Below are positions 26,411-35,166 of a DNA stretch of 64,000 nucleotides, piece after piece (position 1 is the first letter of the stretch; the number at the start of each line of letters is the position of its first letter). This DNA is from Atopobium minutum. GTDB lineage: Bacteria; Actinomycetota; Coriobacteriia; Coriobacteriales; Atopobiaceae. The notes beneath the pieces were generated by a model. That model ran no database searches. It was not told the origin of the DNA and was given only the letters and a program-made list of their open reading frames with translations. The DNA is taken from the NCBI GenBank assembly GCA_900105895.1, contig FNSH01000001.1, positions 1,251,501-1,315,500 on the forward strand, given 5' to 3'. The translations under genes were made by a program, and so were the position numbers.

Positions 26411-26857
26411 GGATACTCGCAAACGTGCATAGTGTAGGTATAGATGTGTATAAAACGTGTAGGAACTGTGAAGCATGATCTGAGGCTAATGATAACAGTT
26501 CGATTTGCTTTTTCTTGCTTTTATCGAGAGGAGCGAGCAAACAAAACAAAAGATAAACAAAAAGCAAAAGAAGCACTATTAAAAGGGCTATCTCTCATAT
26601 TCCCTGCAGATAAACAATGCAAAATCAAGCTGAACAAGAGAGCTGATAAGCGCGTAGAATACAGCTAACAAAAGATTGCTTTACGACTAAAGACAAGCTT
26701 TAAAAGTAAGTTTTTGTCGCAAAACAAGTTCTGCTTGGTTGTGTGATGTCGGGCTCATTTGTGAAGAAGTATGAGGCTGGGCACCAGTTGGCGAGTTGGT
26801 CACAGGCTGACAAAACCAACAGATCAGCAGAACCACAAGGGGAAAGGATGCTTTGTC
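26411..26857. other. 447-base divergent regulatory region, deoR/PTS operon
   Basis: No credible gene. It carries clustered A-rich heptamer-like repeats (AAACAAAA variants, 26537-26570) and a perfect 10-bp inverted repeat TTTGCTTTTT (26504-26513) / AAAAAGCAAA (26559-26568), the kind of T/A-rich repeats bound by DeoR-family repressors. The mRNA leader of the aldolase gene may be about 200 bases. Confidence 0.45.
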
Positions 26858-27709
26858 ATGCTGGTAAGCACCAAAGAAATGTTGCGTGATGCACAGGCAC
26901 GCCACTATGCAGTGGGCGCCTTTAATGTAGAGAACCTTGAGTTTGTTATGGCTGTTATTCGTGCTGCTGAGGCTAAAAAGTCTCCAGTGATTATGCAAAC
27001 TACGCCCGGTACGCTTAAGTATGCTGGCTTAGAGTACTTTGTTTCCATGGTTCGCACAGCTGCTCAAAAGGCAAGCGTGCCTGTGGCTCTGCATCTTGAT
27101 CATGGTGATAGCTTTGATCGCTGTATGCAGGCAATGCGTGCTGGTTACACCTCGGTTATGATTGATGGTTCGCATGTGTGCTTTGAGGACAACATTGCAC
27201 TTACTGCTTCGGTAACCAAGGTTGCGCAGGCAATTGACCTGCCGGTAGAGGCAGAGCTGGGCAAGGTTGGCGGCAAGGAGGATGACGGCCCTGCTGTAGA
27301 GGGAGAAAATCCCTACACCGATCCCGATGAGGCCGTGGAGTTTGTCGAGCGCACCGGCTGCACATCTTTGGCGGTTGGCGTTGGTACCGCTCATGGCGTA
27401 TATAAGGGCATTCCCCACATTGAGCAGGGTGTTCTTAAAGAGATCCGTTCTCGTCTTGATATTCCTCTGGTTTTGCACGGTACATCTGGTGTACCAGATG
27501 ATCAGGTAGCAGAAGCCATTCAAAACGGCATCTGCAAGGTTAACTATGCCACAGAACTGCGTCAGGCATTCATGGCTGGCTTTATGGAGTACATGGCCGC
27601 TCATCCCGATTGCTTTGATCCTAAAAAGCCTGCGGCGCCTGGCATGGTAAACATTCAAAAGGTTGTTGAGGATCACATGGACAACCTTGGCTCTACCAAT
27701 CGTGCATAA
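26858..27709 (+). CDS. Class II fructose/tagatose-bisphosphate aldolase
   Basis: A 283-residue zinc-dependent aldolase of the FbaA/GatY/KbaY family. Visible are HLDHGDSFDRCMQAMRAGYTS with the catalytic Asp and zinc His, EAELGKVGGKEDD, and GTAHGVY and HGTSG in the C-terminal half. It cleaves ketohexose 1,6-bisphosphates to dihydroxyacetone phosphate and glyceraldehyde 3-phosphate. Length and glycine-rich loop fit GatY/KbaY as well as FbaA. Its place before a PfkB kinase and a fructose-family PTS makes it the last step of an imported-hexose pathway. ATG 26858 has AGGGGAAAGG upstream. Confidence 0.85.
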   Translation: MLVSTKEMLRDAQARHYAVGAFNVENLEFVMAVIRAAEAKKSPVIMQTTPGTLKYAGLEYFVSMVRTAAQKASVPVALHLDHGDSFDRCMQAMRAGYTSVMIDGSHVCFEDNIALTASVTKVAQAIDLPVEAELGKVGGKEDDGPAVEGENPYTDPDEAVEFVERTGCTSLAVGVGTAHGVYKGIPHIEQGVLKEIRSRLDIPLVLHGTSGVPDDQVAEAIQNGICKVNYATELRQAFMAGFMEYMAAHPDCFDPKKPAAPGMVNIQKVVEDHMDNLGSTNRA

Positions 27710-27730
27710 GTGCGGCAACCGGAGTAGGTA

Positions 27731-28648
27731 ATGATTTACACCCTTACAACTAATCCTGCGGTAGACATGAATATTACCAGCGATGACCTGCGCTTTGATA
27801 AGGTCAATCGCACGCGTGACGCCGTGTATACACCTAACGGAAAAGGACTCAACGTATCCTTTACACTCGCCCACTATGGAGTGGACTCTCAGATCTTAGG
27901 CTTCTTCGGAGGTTTTACAGGCAGCTATATCGTAGACGGAGCTTCCAAGATTTGTCCCGTTAAGCCTGTCTGGATCGATGGCATCACGCGCCTTAACGTA
28001 TTTCTTACGGTGGGCGATAAGGAATACAAGCAGGTAAACGCTGGCGCACCGGTAAGTCGTAAGGCTCAGCTGCAGATGCTTGACCTTATCGACCGCTTGG
28101 AGGATCTGGACTGTCTGGTTATCTCTGGCAGTTTGTCGCCCAACATGGACCCTCAGTATTACGATGAGGTTATCAATGTTGTCCAAGCTAAAGGCGCGCA
28201 GTTTGTGCTGGATATTTCCCATCCCTGTTTGGCTCATTTGGTAGAGCGCAACCCGCTGCTCATTAAACCCAATGATGAGGAAGTCGCGGACATCTTTGGC
28301 GTGGACGTTCATTCTGAGCAGGATTGTATTGCCGCATTGCACATGCTGCATGAGCGCGGCGCACAAAACATTTTGCTGACGCTTGGCGGTAATGGTGCGT
28401 ACTTTTACGACGGACAGGACGTGTACCATGCTACGGCTGCCAAGGTCCGTGTGTTATCCACGGCGTGCGCGGGCGATGCAACTCTGGCAAGTTTTTTGTC
28501 TATCTGGAATGAAAATCGTAGTAAGGTTAAGAGCGCTTTATCCCGCGCTATGGCAACGGGTGCCAATGTTGCTATGAGTGCTGGTTTGGGAGACTTTGCT
28601 TTAGTGGATAGTTTATCCAGTCAAATTCAGGTCTCACAGATAAAGTAA
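27731..28648 (+). CDS. PfkB-family kinase (1-phosphofructokinase/tagatose-6-P kinase type)
   Basis: A 305-residue PfkB sugar kinase beginning MIYTLTTNPAVDM, with the substrate block PNGKGLNVSFTLAHYG, VISGSLSPNM in the middle and LIKPNDEE. The anion-hole motif reads STACAGDATL; the catalytic Asp is kept but the usual first Gly is Cys or Ala. It would phosphorylate fructose 1-phosphate or tagatose 6-phosphate to the bisphosphate cleaved by the aldolase next door. It starts 21 bases after the aldolase stop with a GGAG site. Fructose is favoured by the following fructose-type EIIBC. Confidence 0.85.
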   Translation: MIYTLTTNPAVDMNITSDDLRFDKVNRTRDAVYTPNGKGLNVSFTLAHYGVDSQILGFFGGFTGSYIVDGASKICPVKPVWIDGITRLNVFLTVGDKEYKQVNAGAPVSRKAQLQMLDLIDRLEDLDCLVISGSLSPNMDPQYYDEVINVVQAKGAQFVLDISHPCLAHLVERNPLLIKPNDEEVADIFGVDVHSEQDCIAALHMLHERGAQNILLTLGGNGAYFYDGQDVYHATAAKVRVLSTACAGDATLASFLSIWNENRSKVKSALSRAMATGANVAMSAGLGDFALVDSLSSQIQVSQIK

Positions 28649-28711
28649 GGTAATCGCGCGTAAGCGCAAGGGGGATGTGCCACAGGCACAAAAAGAAAGG
28701 AGGGGTTGCAC

Positions 28712-30229
28712 ATGGCTGAAGACACCCAGGTCTACGACATTATCGCAGCTACCGGTTGTCCAACAGGCATTGCGCACACCTTTATGGCCAAGAAGGCGCT
28801 GGAGGATGCTGCAGCCGCCAAGGGTCTCACCATTAAGGTGGAGACTCACGGTCAGGTAGGCATTGAGAACGAGGTTACTCCAGCTCAGATCAAGGCTGCC
28901 CAGGTGGTCATTATCGCTGCCGATAAGGACGTGAATGCCGAGCGCTTTGCTGGCAAGCCTATGGTTTCTGTAGGCGTGAGCAAAGCAATCAAAAAAGAGG
29001 ACGCAGAGGCTCTTATCGACCAGGCTCTGACCGCTCAGGCTTCTGGCGAGATGACCAAAGAGGTCGCAAACGCTGACTCTCAGACCGATGCTCCTGCTAA
29101 GGAATCCGTGGGCCATCAGATTTACAAGCACCTCATGAACGGCGTAAGCCACATGTTGGTCTTTGTAGTTGCTGGTGGTGTTCTTACCGCAGTTTCGTTC
29201 CTTTGGGGCATTACTTCATTTAGCTCTACCGCTACAGATTACAATGCTTTTGCCGCCTTGCTTAAGACTATCGGTGGTATCTGCATGGGCCTTATGGTTC
29301 CGGTGCTTTCTGCCTACATTGCAGAGTCCATAGGTAAGCGTCCTGCATTGGTACCTGGTTTTCTTGCCGGCATGATTGCAATCCAAGGTCTTCCTGTATC
29401 ACCCGAGACCGGCCTTATTGACGCAACCGGTACGGGTGTAGGCTTTGGCTTTTTGGGCGGTATCATTGGTGGTTTCTTAGCTGGTTATACCATTGTTCTT
29501 TTGGAGAAGCTCTTTGCCAATCTTCCCGAGAACCTCAATGGTCTTAAAGCAATGTTTTTGTATCCACTGTGCTCTGCCTTCATTGTTGGTCTGGTAATGC
29601 TGGGCATTTCTGGTCCTATGGCAGCAATTAATATGGCAATGATGGACTTCCTCAGGAGCCTTTCTGCTTCTGGTCCTATCGTATTGGGTCTTGCTATTGG
29701 TTGCATGTGCGCGTTTGACATGGGTGGCCCTGTGAACAAGGCTGCGTACGTAACCGGTACCGCTATGCTTACTGAGGCCTTAGCTGCTGGTGTTGGCACC
29801 CCTACCTATAACTTTGGTACCAACTTCATGGCTGCCGTTTCTGCTGCTTGCATTGTTCCTCCACTGATTACTACCTTTGCTGTCCTTTTGGGCAAGAAGT
29901 ACTTTACGCAAGAGGATCACGATGCTGGTTTGGTTAACTTTGTCCTTGGTTGTACGCACATTACCGAAGGCGCAATTCCTTTTATGACCAAGAACATTTG
30001 GCCCGTTATGCCCATCATGATGCTTGGCTCTTCCATTGGCGCTATCCTCACCATTTTCTTTGGCGTCCACGATCCAGCGCCTCATGGTGGCTTCTTGGTA
30101 TTGCCTGTTGTTGATGGTGGCCTTATGTGGGTGGTAGCAATTCTTGCTGGTACCGTTGTAGGTGGCTTGCTGTTCTTGCTCTTTAAGCGCAATCAGTATG
30201 TCAAAAACGGCAATAAGGTTGTTGACTAA
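28712..30229 (+). CDS. PTS fructose-family transporter, EIIBC
   Basis: A 505-residue fused permease: the EIIB domain (residues 1-100) with the phospho-acceptor motif ATGCPTGIAHTFMA (Cys near residue 13), a short Ala/Asp-rich linker, and an EIIC domain with about nine or ten helices (SHMLVFVVAGGVLTA, GFGFLGGIIGGFLAGY, MGGPVNKAAY, HITEGAIPF). It imports and phosphorylates a hexose, probably at carbon 1. No EIIA domain is fused or encoded nearby, so EIIA must come from elsewhere. AAAGGAGG precedes ATG 28712. Last gene of the operon, followed by a terminator. Confidence 0.9.
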   Translation: MAEDTQVYDIIAATGCPTGIAHTFMAKKALEDAAAAKGLTIKVETHGQVGIENEVTPAQIKAAQVVIIAADKDVNAERFAGKPMVSVGVSKAIKKEDAEALIDQALTAQASGEMTKEVANADSQTDAPAKESVGHQIYKHLMNGVSHMLVFVVAGGVLTAVSFLWGITSFSSTATDYNAFAALLKTIGGICMGLMVPVLSAYIAESIGKRPALVPGFLAGMIAIQGLPVSPETGLIDATGTGVGFGFLGGIIGGFLAGYTIVLLEKLFANLPENLNGLKAMFLYPLCSAFIVGLVMLGISGPMAAINMAMMDFLRSLSASGPIVLGLAIGCMCAFDMGGPVNKAAYVTGTAMLTEALAAGVGTPTYNFGTNFMAAVSAACIVPPLITTFAVLLGKKYFTQEDHDAGLVNFVLGCTHITEGAIPFMTKNIWPVMPIMMLGSSIGAILTIFFGVHDPAPHGGFLVLPVVDGGLMWVVAILAGTVVGGLLFLLFKRNQYVKNGNKVVD

Positions 30230-30315
30230 ACAGGGTAAGCAAGCTACGTAGACTGAGTGCTTCCAAACATAGTAAAGGTGCTGGATGTACCGTACGTCTA
30301 CCAGCCCTCTTAAGA

Positions 30316-30356
30316 AAACAGGATGCAGTTCATTGTGAGCTGTGTCCTGTTTTTTT
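30316..30356 (+). terminator. Terminator of the PTS operon
   Basis: A long stem starting AAAACAGGA and closing TCCTGTTTT, with several G-U pairs inside and a short loop, ends in seven Ts about 90 bases past the EIIBC stop. Confidence 0.8.
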
Positions 30357-30485
30357 GTGTCTGCAGTGCTTTGTGAGAGCTTTGGTGTGCAACTTACCAA
30401 GCATTTGTTGCATCTTAGGATTCTTTGCAGAGGCGTGTGAGTCTGAGCTTTGTATACTGGGTCCATCAAAGAGAAGGGTAGGTCA

Positions 30486-30938
30486 ATGAGAATATCAATT
30501 ACAGAAAAAGATGGCTTTGAAGGTATTGAAGTCAAGCTCACCGTTGATCCTCATAATCCTCAGCTTCCTCGCCTGCTTGAAGTCTTACGCATGAGCGAAG
30601 GAAAATTCCTTGCGTATCAAGGCGCTGGAACTGAGCGTATAGTAATCCCGTTTGCACAGGTGGCATTTGTAGAGGCTCATGAGCCAAGGGCACATATTCA
30701 TTGCATGGATGGGCGTGTGTTTGAAAGTGCCCAGCGCTTACGAGCTCTAGAAAATGACTTAGAGCATACGGAGTTTATCCGCATTTCAAAACAGCTCATT
30801 GTCAATTTTGATGCCGTCATTGGGATTAGGCCAGAACTGTATGGTCGTATGGTTCTGGATTTACAAGGTGGTACCACCGTATTGGTGTCTCGGGCATATG
30901 CAAACACCATCAAACAAAAACTGACGTCTTGGAAGTAG
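30486..30938 (+). CDS. LytTR DNA-binding protein
   Basis: A 150-residue protein whose residues about 50-148 form a LytTR domain (RIVIPFAQVAFVEAHEPRAHI, RALENDLEHTEFIRISKQLIVNFDAV). Without a receiver domain it belongs to the small LytTR regulators that are encoded with a membrane DUF3021 protein and act as a pair, the membrane partner restraining or sensing. The next gene, nine bases on, is that partner. AAGGGTAGG precedes the ATG at 30486. Autoregulation is typical of the family but no operator repeat is evident. Confidence 0.85.
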   Translation: MRISITEKDGFEGIEVKLTVDPHNPQLPRLLEVLRMSEGKFLAYQGAGTERIVIPFAQVAFVEAHEPRAHIHCMDGRVFESAQRLRALENDLEHTEFIRISKQLIVNFDAVIGIRPELYGRMVLDLQGGTTVLVSRAYANTIKQKLTSWK

Positions 30939-30947
30939 GGGAGTACT

Positions 30948-31427
30948 ATGGGAGTGTACTTTAAAGAATCTACCGATAAAAACAGCAGTGCTGTTGTTCG
31001 CCTTGTGCAAAATGCAAAGGAGGGCTGTGTTGGCTCAGTTGTAATGCTGGTACTCATATTGGTTGTTAATGTCTTTCTCAAGTATCAAGCGGTGCAAAAT
31101 GAGCTGATACTCAGCATAATCATTGCAGGGATTATGGGAGGCATACTGCAAGGATTTTGGTTTAGATACGACACCAAGACCACAGCCTCATTAAACTACA
31201 TAACGCGGATTCTTGGTTTTGGTCTGAGCTATTTTGCCGTATTGGTAGGTTGTGCATGGTATGGTACTTGGCTACCTGTCAGTCAGGTAGGTCCATGGAT
31301 TGCTTTTACTGTTTTGTATTTGCTGATATTGGTAATAAATGCCCTTGCGATTAACTCAAAATTCAAAAAGCAGGGCGGTACTTATATGCAGCAGCTTGAG
31401 GAATATAGAAAACATCAGGTTAAATAA
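30948..31427 (+). CDS. DUF3021 membrane protein, LytTR partner
   Basis: A 159-residue protein with four transmembrane helices (CVGSVVMLVLILVVNVFL, LILSIIIAGIMGGIL, ITRILGFGLSYFAVLVG, WIAFTVLYLLILVI) and a short basic cytoplasmic tail, as in DUF3021 proteins. GGGGAG precedes the ATG nine bases after the LytTR stop. In related systems such membrane proteins inhibit the LytTR regulator. The signal sensed is unknown. Confidence 0.8.
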   Translation: MGVYFKESTDKNSSAVVRLVQNAKEGCVGSVVMLVLILVVNVFLKYQAVQNELILSIIIAGIMGGILQGFWFRYDTKTTASLNYITRILGFGLSYFAVLVGCAWYGTWLPVSQVGPWIAFTVLYLLILVINALAINSKFKKQGGTYMQQLEEYRKHQVK

Positions 31428-31503
31428 TCTCTCGTACAGCATTGATTCAGAGCTATTTTTTGGTACCGTAGGAAAATTATTATCCAGCGGACAAAGGATG
31501 CTC

Positions 31504-32844
31504 ATGCAAGATCAATCTATCACACGCCTGAGTGCAAAAAATTCTCTTACCGTAGGCATCACGCTTTTTTCGATGCTCTTTGGTGCTGGCAATCTTATTC
31601 TTGCCCCTATGGTGGGTGCTCAGGCTGGTACGGCTGCTACAGCTGCAATGGTAGGCTTTATCGTTTCCGCTGTTGGACTACCTATTTTGACCATTGCGGC
31701 TGTAGCAAAAATTGGTACAGCTACAGATTTGGGTAATTTAATCCATCCGCTGTTTTCAAAAGTATTCATAGCACTTGTCTACTTAGCCATTGGTCCTTTT
31801 TTGGCAATTCCTCGTACGGCTTCTACATCGTTTCAGATGCTTTTGCCTTTGCTGGGAGTTGCACAGGATAAAGTAGCGTTTGCTCAGCTGGTCTTCTCGA
31901 TTGTCTTTTTTGCGCTGGCTTTTGTGCTGGCCATGCATCCAACCAAGCTTAATAAGCTCATGGGTATGTTTTCTGGTCCGGCGCTTATCATTCTTATTAC
32001 CTTGGTTGTTGGTAAAACACTTTTGTTTCCTGCGGCTGCTCCACAAGCCACTCAGGTAGCTGCTTACAGCACGAGCCCTCTTGCTACGGGATTTATCCGT
32101 GGATATGAAACTATGGATGTATTGGCAACGCTTGCCTTTGGTGTGGTTGTTGCAATGAATATCCAGTCTTTGGGCTTAAAAGAGCCTCAAGCTGTTTCTA
32201 ACCAGGTGATTCATTCTGGTGTGATTGCTGGTATTGTGATGGCCGTGGTGTACTTGGGCATGTGTTTTGTGGGCATGACGGTAGGCCCTGTGATTGGAAA
32301 CATGGCAAACGGTGCGGATATTATTTCTTCTGCGGCAACGATACAGTATGGTGTTGCGGGATCGGCGTTGGTGGCTGCCATTTTCTTGATCGCCTGTCTT
32401 AATGTGTGCGTTGGCTTGGTAAGCTCTATCTCTGAGTACTTTGTTACAACAGAGGTGGGAAAGCATCTGAACTATACACAACTGGCCATTGGTATTGTGC
32501 TGATCTCGGTGGTATTTGCGAACTTTGGTCTTGATACCATCTTGGCTTATTCCGTACCCGTGCTTTCTGCCCTCTATCCCGTAACCTTTGTTTTGACAGC
32601 CTTGGGTCTTGCGGGTGGCAGTAAGCCTTCAACTGCGAAGGCTTGGAAACTGACCGTAGTGGTGTGCATAGTAATTAGCACAGCCATTGCCATGAGAAAT
32701 GGTTTTGCACCACAGGTTTGGATTGTGTTTGATGCGCTTCCTCTTGCAGATATAAGCCTGGCTTGGTTTATACCTTCGGTAGTAACGTTTGTGTTGGTCT
32801 GGGCATATGGCGCTGTCTTTGGCAAGAAGCAACAGCAGGTATAA
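31504..32844 (+). CDS. brnQ: Branched-chain amino acid transporter (LIVCS family)
   Basis: A 446-residue secondary transporter with about twelve transmembrane helices. The start region SLTVGITLFSMLFGAGNLILAPMVGAQAG is the signature of BrnQ-type sodium or proton symporters for leucine, isoleucine and valine. ATG 31504 follows an AAAGG site; a second ATG at 31498 is also possible. It sits 76 bases after DUF3021 on the same strand, with no terminator seen between, so it might be under LytTR control. A strong terminator follows. Confidence 0.9.
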   Translation: MQDQSITRLSAKNSLTVGITLFSMLFGAGNLILAPMVGAQAGTAATAAMVGFIVSAVGLPILTIAAVAKIGTATDLGNLIHPLFSKVFIALVYLAIGPFLAIPRTASTSFQMLLPLLGVAQDKVAFAQLVFSIVFFALAFVLAMHPTKLNKLMGMFSGPALIILITLVVGKTLLFPAAAPQATQVAAYSTSPLATGFIRGYETMDVLATLAFGVVVAMNIQSLGLKEPQAVSNQVIHSGVIAGIVMAVVYLGMCFVGMTVGPVIGNMANGADIISSAATIQYGVAGSALVAAIFLIACLNVCVGLVSSISEYFVTTEVGKHLNYTQLAIGIVLISVVFANFGLDTILAYSVPVLSALYPVTFVLTALGLAGGSKPSTAKAWKLTVVVCIVISTAIAMRNGFAPQVWIVFDALPLADISLAWFIPSVVTFVLVWAYGAVFGKKQQQV

Positions 32845-32924
32845 GCACATGAGCGGTGGCTATAAGCAACAGTAATGATAGGCACAAGCTCTGGTAGAAG
32901 CAGTAGGTATAATCGAATGAGTAA

Positions 32925-32957
32925 AACAAAGCGGGGTGTAAAAACCCCGCTTTGTTC
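32925..32957. terminator. Bidirectional terminator, brnQ / 3-hydroxyacyl-CoA dehydrogenase
   Basis: A perfect 13-bp stem AACAAAGCGGGGT / ACCCCGCTTTGTT with a six-base loop, lying between convergent genes. T-rich sequence on the right is short, so efficiency there is uncertain. Confidence 0.7.
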
Positions 32958-32979
32958 GTACTGTTGGTTTTTGCTGAGA

Positions 32980-33915
32980 TTACTTGCTGTAATTGTAGAA
33001 GCCCTTACCTGCGTTAATGCCTAATTCACCGGCATCAATCTTGGTCTTAAGCTTTGCGGCAATCTTTGCATGCATTGAGGTGGGATCAGATGCATCGGGC
33101 TGCATGGCATTGATGTTATATGCCGTGGTGAGTCCAACAATATCAAGAATGCGGAAAGGACCTGCAGGAGCACCAGTGCCAAGCATCCAGGTTTTATCGA
33201 TAGTCTCGGGGTCTGCAACATCATTGGCCCACAAAGACATGCTTGCGTTAAGGAAGGGAACGAGCATGGAGTTGAGAATATAGCCAGGCTGCTCTTTGTG
33301 AAGCAGCAGAGGAATCATGCCAATTTGCTTGGCAAACTCTACGACCATATCGTAATACTTCTGATCTGTACCAGCGTGACCCATGACCTCACCCGTGTTA
33401 TGTGACCAGATTTCGTTTGCAAAGTGCAGGGCAAGGTATTTCTCAGGACGACCTGTAGCCTCGGCAAACATACTGGGGATCATGGTGGAAGAGTTGGTTG
33501 CTACAACGGTATGCTCGGGAAGATACTTTGCGAGCTCCTGGTAAAAGGCGGTTTTTTGTGCGGGATCTTCTGCAATAGACTCGATAAGGAAGTCTACATT
33601 TGCCGCTTCTTCATAGCTGGTAGTGAGCTTAAGATTGTCATAGGCCTTGAGTACCTGCTCTTTAAGAGCGTCGATGCCGGCTGCATCGAGCTTGGCACCC
33701 CAGCCTGCAGGCCAAGGAGCCTTCTCATTAGTCTTGGCATTGTCAAGAATGCCCAGGTAAATATCACGTAGACGCTCAAACTTAGGACGAGCGCGTTTAA
33801 TGGAATCCTCAGAGCGCAGCCATACGGTGGTGTCAAACCCCTTGAATGCGGTCTGGAATGCAATCTGGCTGCCCAGAACACCGCCGCCTGCCACTGTTAC
33901 TTTTGTAAAGCTCAT
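32980..33915 (-). CDS. 3-hydroxyacyl-CoA dehydrogenase-type protein
   Basis: A 311-residue NAD-dependent dehydrogenase. The N-terminal Rossmann motif is AGGGVLGSQIA, followed by FLIESIAED, NSSTMIPSM and LALHFANEIW, where the catalytic His sits, and a C-terminal helical domain (GTGAPAGPFRILDIVGL, AGKGFYNYSK). It resembles 3-hydroxybutyryl-CoA dehydrogenases (about 285 residues), with a longer middle. The HFANEIW form of the His motif differs from the HFFNP of classic enzymes and is seen in lactobacillus-like proteins, so the substrate may not be an acyl-CoA. AAAGAGG precedes the ATG. No thiolase or crotonase lies nearby. Confidence 0.8.
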   Translation of the reverse strand: MSFTKVTVAGGGVLGSQIAFQTAFKGFDTTVWLRSEDSIKRARPKFERLRDIYLGILDNAKTNEKAPWPAGWGAKLDAAGIDALKEQVLKAYDNLKLTTSYEEAANVDFLIESIAEDPAQKTAFYQELAKYLPEHTVVATNSSTMIPSMFAEATGRPEKYLALHFANEIWSHNTGEVMGHAGTDQKYYDMVVEFAKQIGMIPLLLHKEQPGYILNSMLVPFLNASMSLWANDVADPETIDKTWMLGTGAPAGPFRILDIVGLTTAYNINAMQPDASDPTSMHAKIAAKLKTKIDAGELGINAGKGFYNYSK

Positions 33916-34138
33916 GACAAACCTCTTTCTTATAGAACGCGCCCGGTGCGCGTTGCGTACTGAACTACCACTGTTCTTCCCACATCATACGTTTCAAAAC
34001 AGATTTTATGCATTTCACAAAAAGATTGTATACAACTAAATTTGACGGGAATAGAAAAAAATTACAAACGTTGCTGTTCGAGAAAAAGCATGTCTGTTGG
34101 AGGCATGGAATTCTCGGCTCCATAAGGAAGGATGAACT

Positions 34139-34708
34139 ATGTCTTTGTTTGATGCGCTTGAAAAGCGTCGTTCTGTGTATGCACTCACCAAAGAACTCCC
34201 TATTTCTGATGAGGAAGCTGTAGCTCTGGTAAAACGCGTCGTTGAGCTTACTCCGGATGCCTTTAACATGAAGAGCGCTTATGCCCTTGTTGTAATGGGC
34301 GAGAAGCAAAACGAGCTTTGGGATGCCGTCTATGATGCCTTTGGTGGTAAGGTTGCGCGTGAGAAGATTGATGGCTTTAAGGCTGGCGCTGGTACCGTGT
34401 TGTTCTATATCAACCAGAATACGGTAAAGGCAATGCAGGCAGACTTTACTCCTTATGCAGCTAATTTCCCTATCTGGGCTAACCAAGCAAACGGTATGCT
34501 CCAGTCCAATATTTGGGCTGCATTTGCCGAGAAGGGCGTTGGCGCAAATCTCCAGCACTACAACCCTGTTATTGATGACAAGCTAGCAGAGCTGTTTGAC
34601 GTTCCTCAGGGCTATACTCTTGTTGCACAAATGGTATTTGGTGGCATTGCTGCTGTTCCTGACGATAAGCCCGCAGATGATGGTACACGCGTAAAGGTTG
34701 TTCGCTAA
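34139..34708 (+). CDS. Nitroreductase family protein (Frm2/Hbn1-like)
   Basis: A 189-residue FMN-dependent nitroreductase-like protein with RRSVYALTKELPISDEEA at the N terminus (the FMN phosphate contact Arg-Arg-Ser) and MLQSNIWAAFAEKGVGANLQHYNP in the second half. The compact length and this last motif match the oxidoreductases related to yeast Frm2 and Hbn1. It would reduce nitro or quinone compounds with NAD(P)H. AAGGAAGG precedes the ATG. It is divergent from the dehydrogenase gene and ends at a terminator, so it is monocistronic. Confidence 0.85.
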   Translation: MSLFDALEKRRSVYALTKELPISDEEAVALVKRVVELTPDAFNMKSAYALVVMGEKQNELWDAVYDAFGGKVAREKIDGFKAGAGTVLFYINQNTVKAMQADFTPYAANFPIWANQANGMLQSNIWAAFAEKGVGANLQHYNPVIDDKLAELFDVPQGYTLVAQMVFGGIAAVPDDKPADDGTRVKVVR

Positions 34709-34745
34709 GAGCTTGGCTTTGCAACACGAGAAAGACTTGATACAG

Positions 34746-34780
34746 CCGAGGTAACGAGTGTTTTGTTGCCTCGGTTTTTT
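34746..34780 (+). terminator. Terminator after the nitroreductase gene
   Basis: Stem CCGAGGTAAC / GTTGCCTCGG (one G-U pair), nine-base loop and six Ts, ending ten bases before the csoR promoter region. Confidence 0.85.
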
Positions 34781-34790
34781 CTTGTTTATA

Positions 34791-34840
34791 TATACCTCTA
34801 TGGGGTATAGTAGATTCAGGTATAAAAACCCCTTGGGGGT
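34791..34840. promoter_or_regulatory. Two CsoR-type operators upstream of csoR-copA
   Basis: Site one (34791-34809) has arms TATACC and GGTATA around seven bases. Site two (34828-34840) has ACCCC and GGGGT arms around TTG and is flanked by TATA on both sides. TACCCC/GGGGTA-like palindromes are typical CsoR targets. They lie 17 to 67 bases upstream of the csoR start. Confidence 0.7.
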
Positions 34841-34857
34841 ATATTGAGGAGTGAGCC

Positions 34858-35157
34858 ATGACCGAGTGCCCAACCTGCCATATAAAGCATACGCCCCGCT
34901 CTGAGCAGCTCGTAAAGGATACAACGACACGCCTTAATCGTGCGATTGGCCAGCTTAACGGTGTTAAGCAGATGATTGAAGAAGGCCGGTACTGTGGGGA
35001 TGTGCTGGTGCAATTAGCAGCTGCGCAAAGTGCTGTTAAGGCGGTCTCTCGCATGCTGCTGGAAGACCATCTGCAAAGTTGCGTTGTAGAAGAAATCCAG
35101 CAGGGCAACACAGAGGTTATTTCAGAGGTTGTAGACCTCCTCAAGAAGTTCTCGTAA
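34858..35157 (+). CDS. csoR: CsoR-family copper-sensing repressor
   Basis: A 99-residue helical repressor of the CsoR/RcnR (DUF156) family. The copper ligands are visible as Cys near 46 in RYCGDVL and the His/Cys pair in DHLQSCV (about 71-75), the Cys-His-Cys set of copper sensors. The N terminus also has CPTC and H residues. It should bind the two palindromes upstream and release DNA on Cu(I). GAGGAG precedes the ATG, and the copper ATPase follows nine bases after the stop. Confidence 0.9.
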   Translation: MTECPTCHIKHTPRSEQLVKDTTTRLNRAIGQLNGVKQMIEEGRYCGDVLVQLAAAQSAVKAVSRMLLEDHLQSCVVEEIQQGNTEVISEVVDLLKKFS

Positions 35158-35166
35158 GGAAGCACT

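Noticed and set aside
26444..26668. A 74-codon ORF between deoR and the aldolase gene
   Set aside because: No RBS, Lys-rich product of A-rich regulatory DNA; overlaps the repressor-site repeats.
34036..34138. CRISPR array, tRNA or rRNA genes anywhere in the window
   Set aside because: No regularly spaced repeats and no cloverleaf or rRNA-like segment was found in the intergenic stretches I read; short tRNAs cannot be fully excluded without a covariance search.
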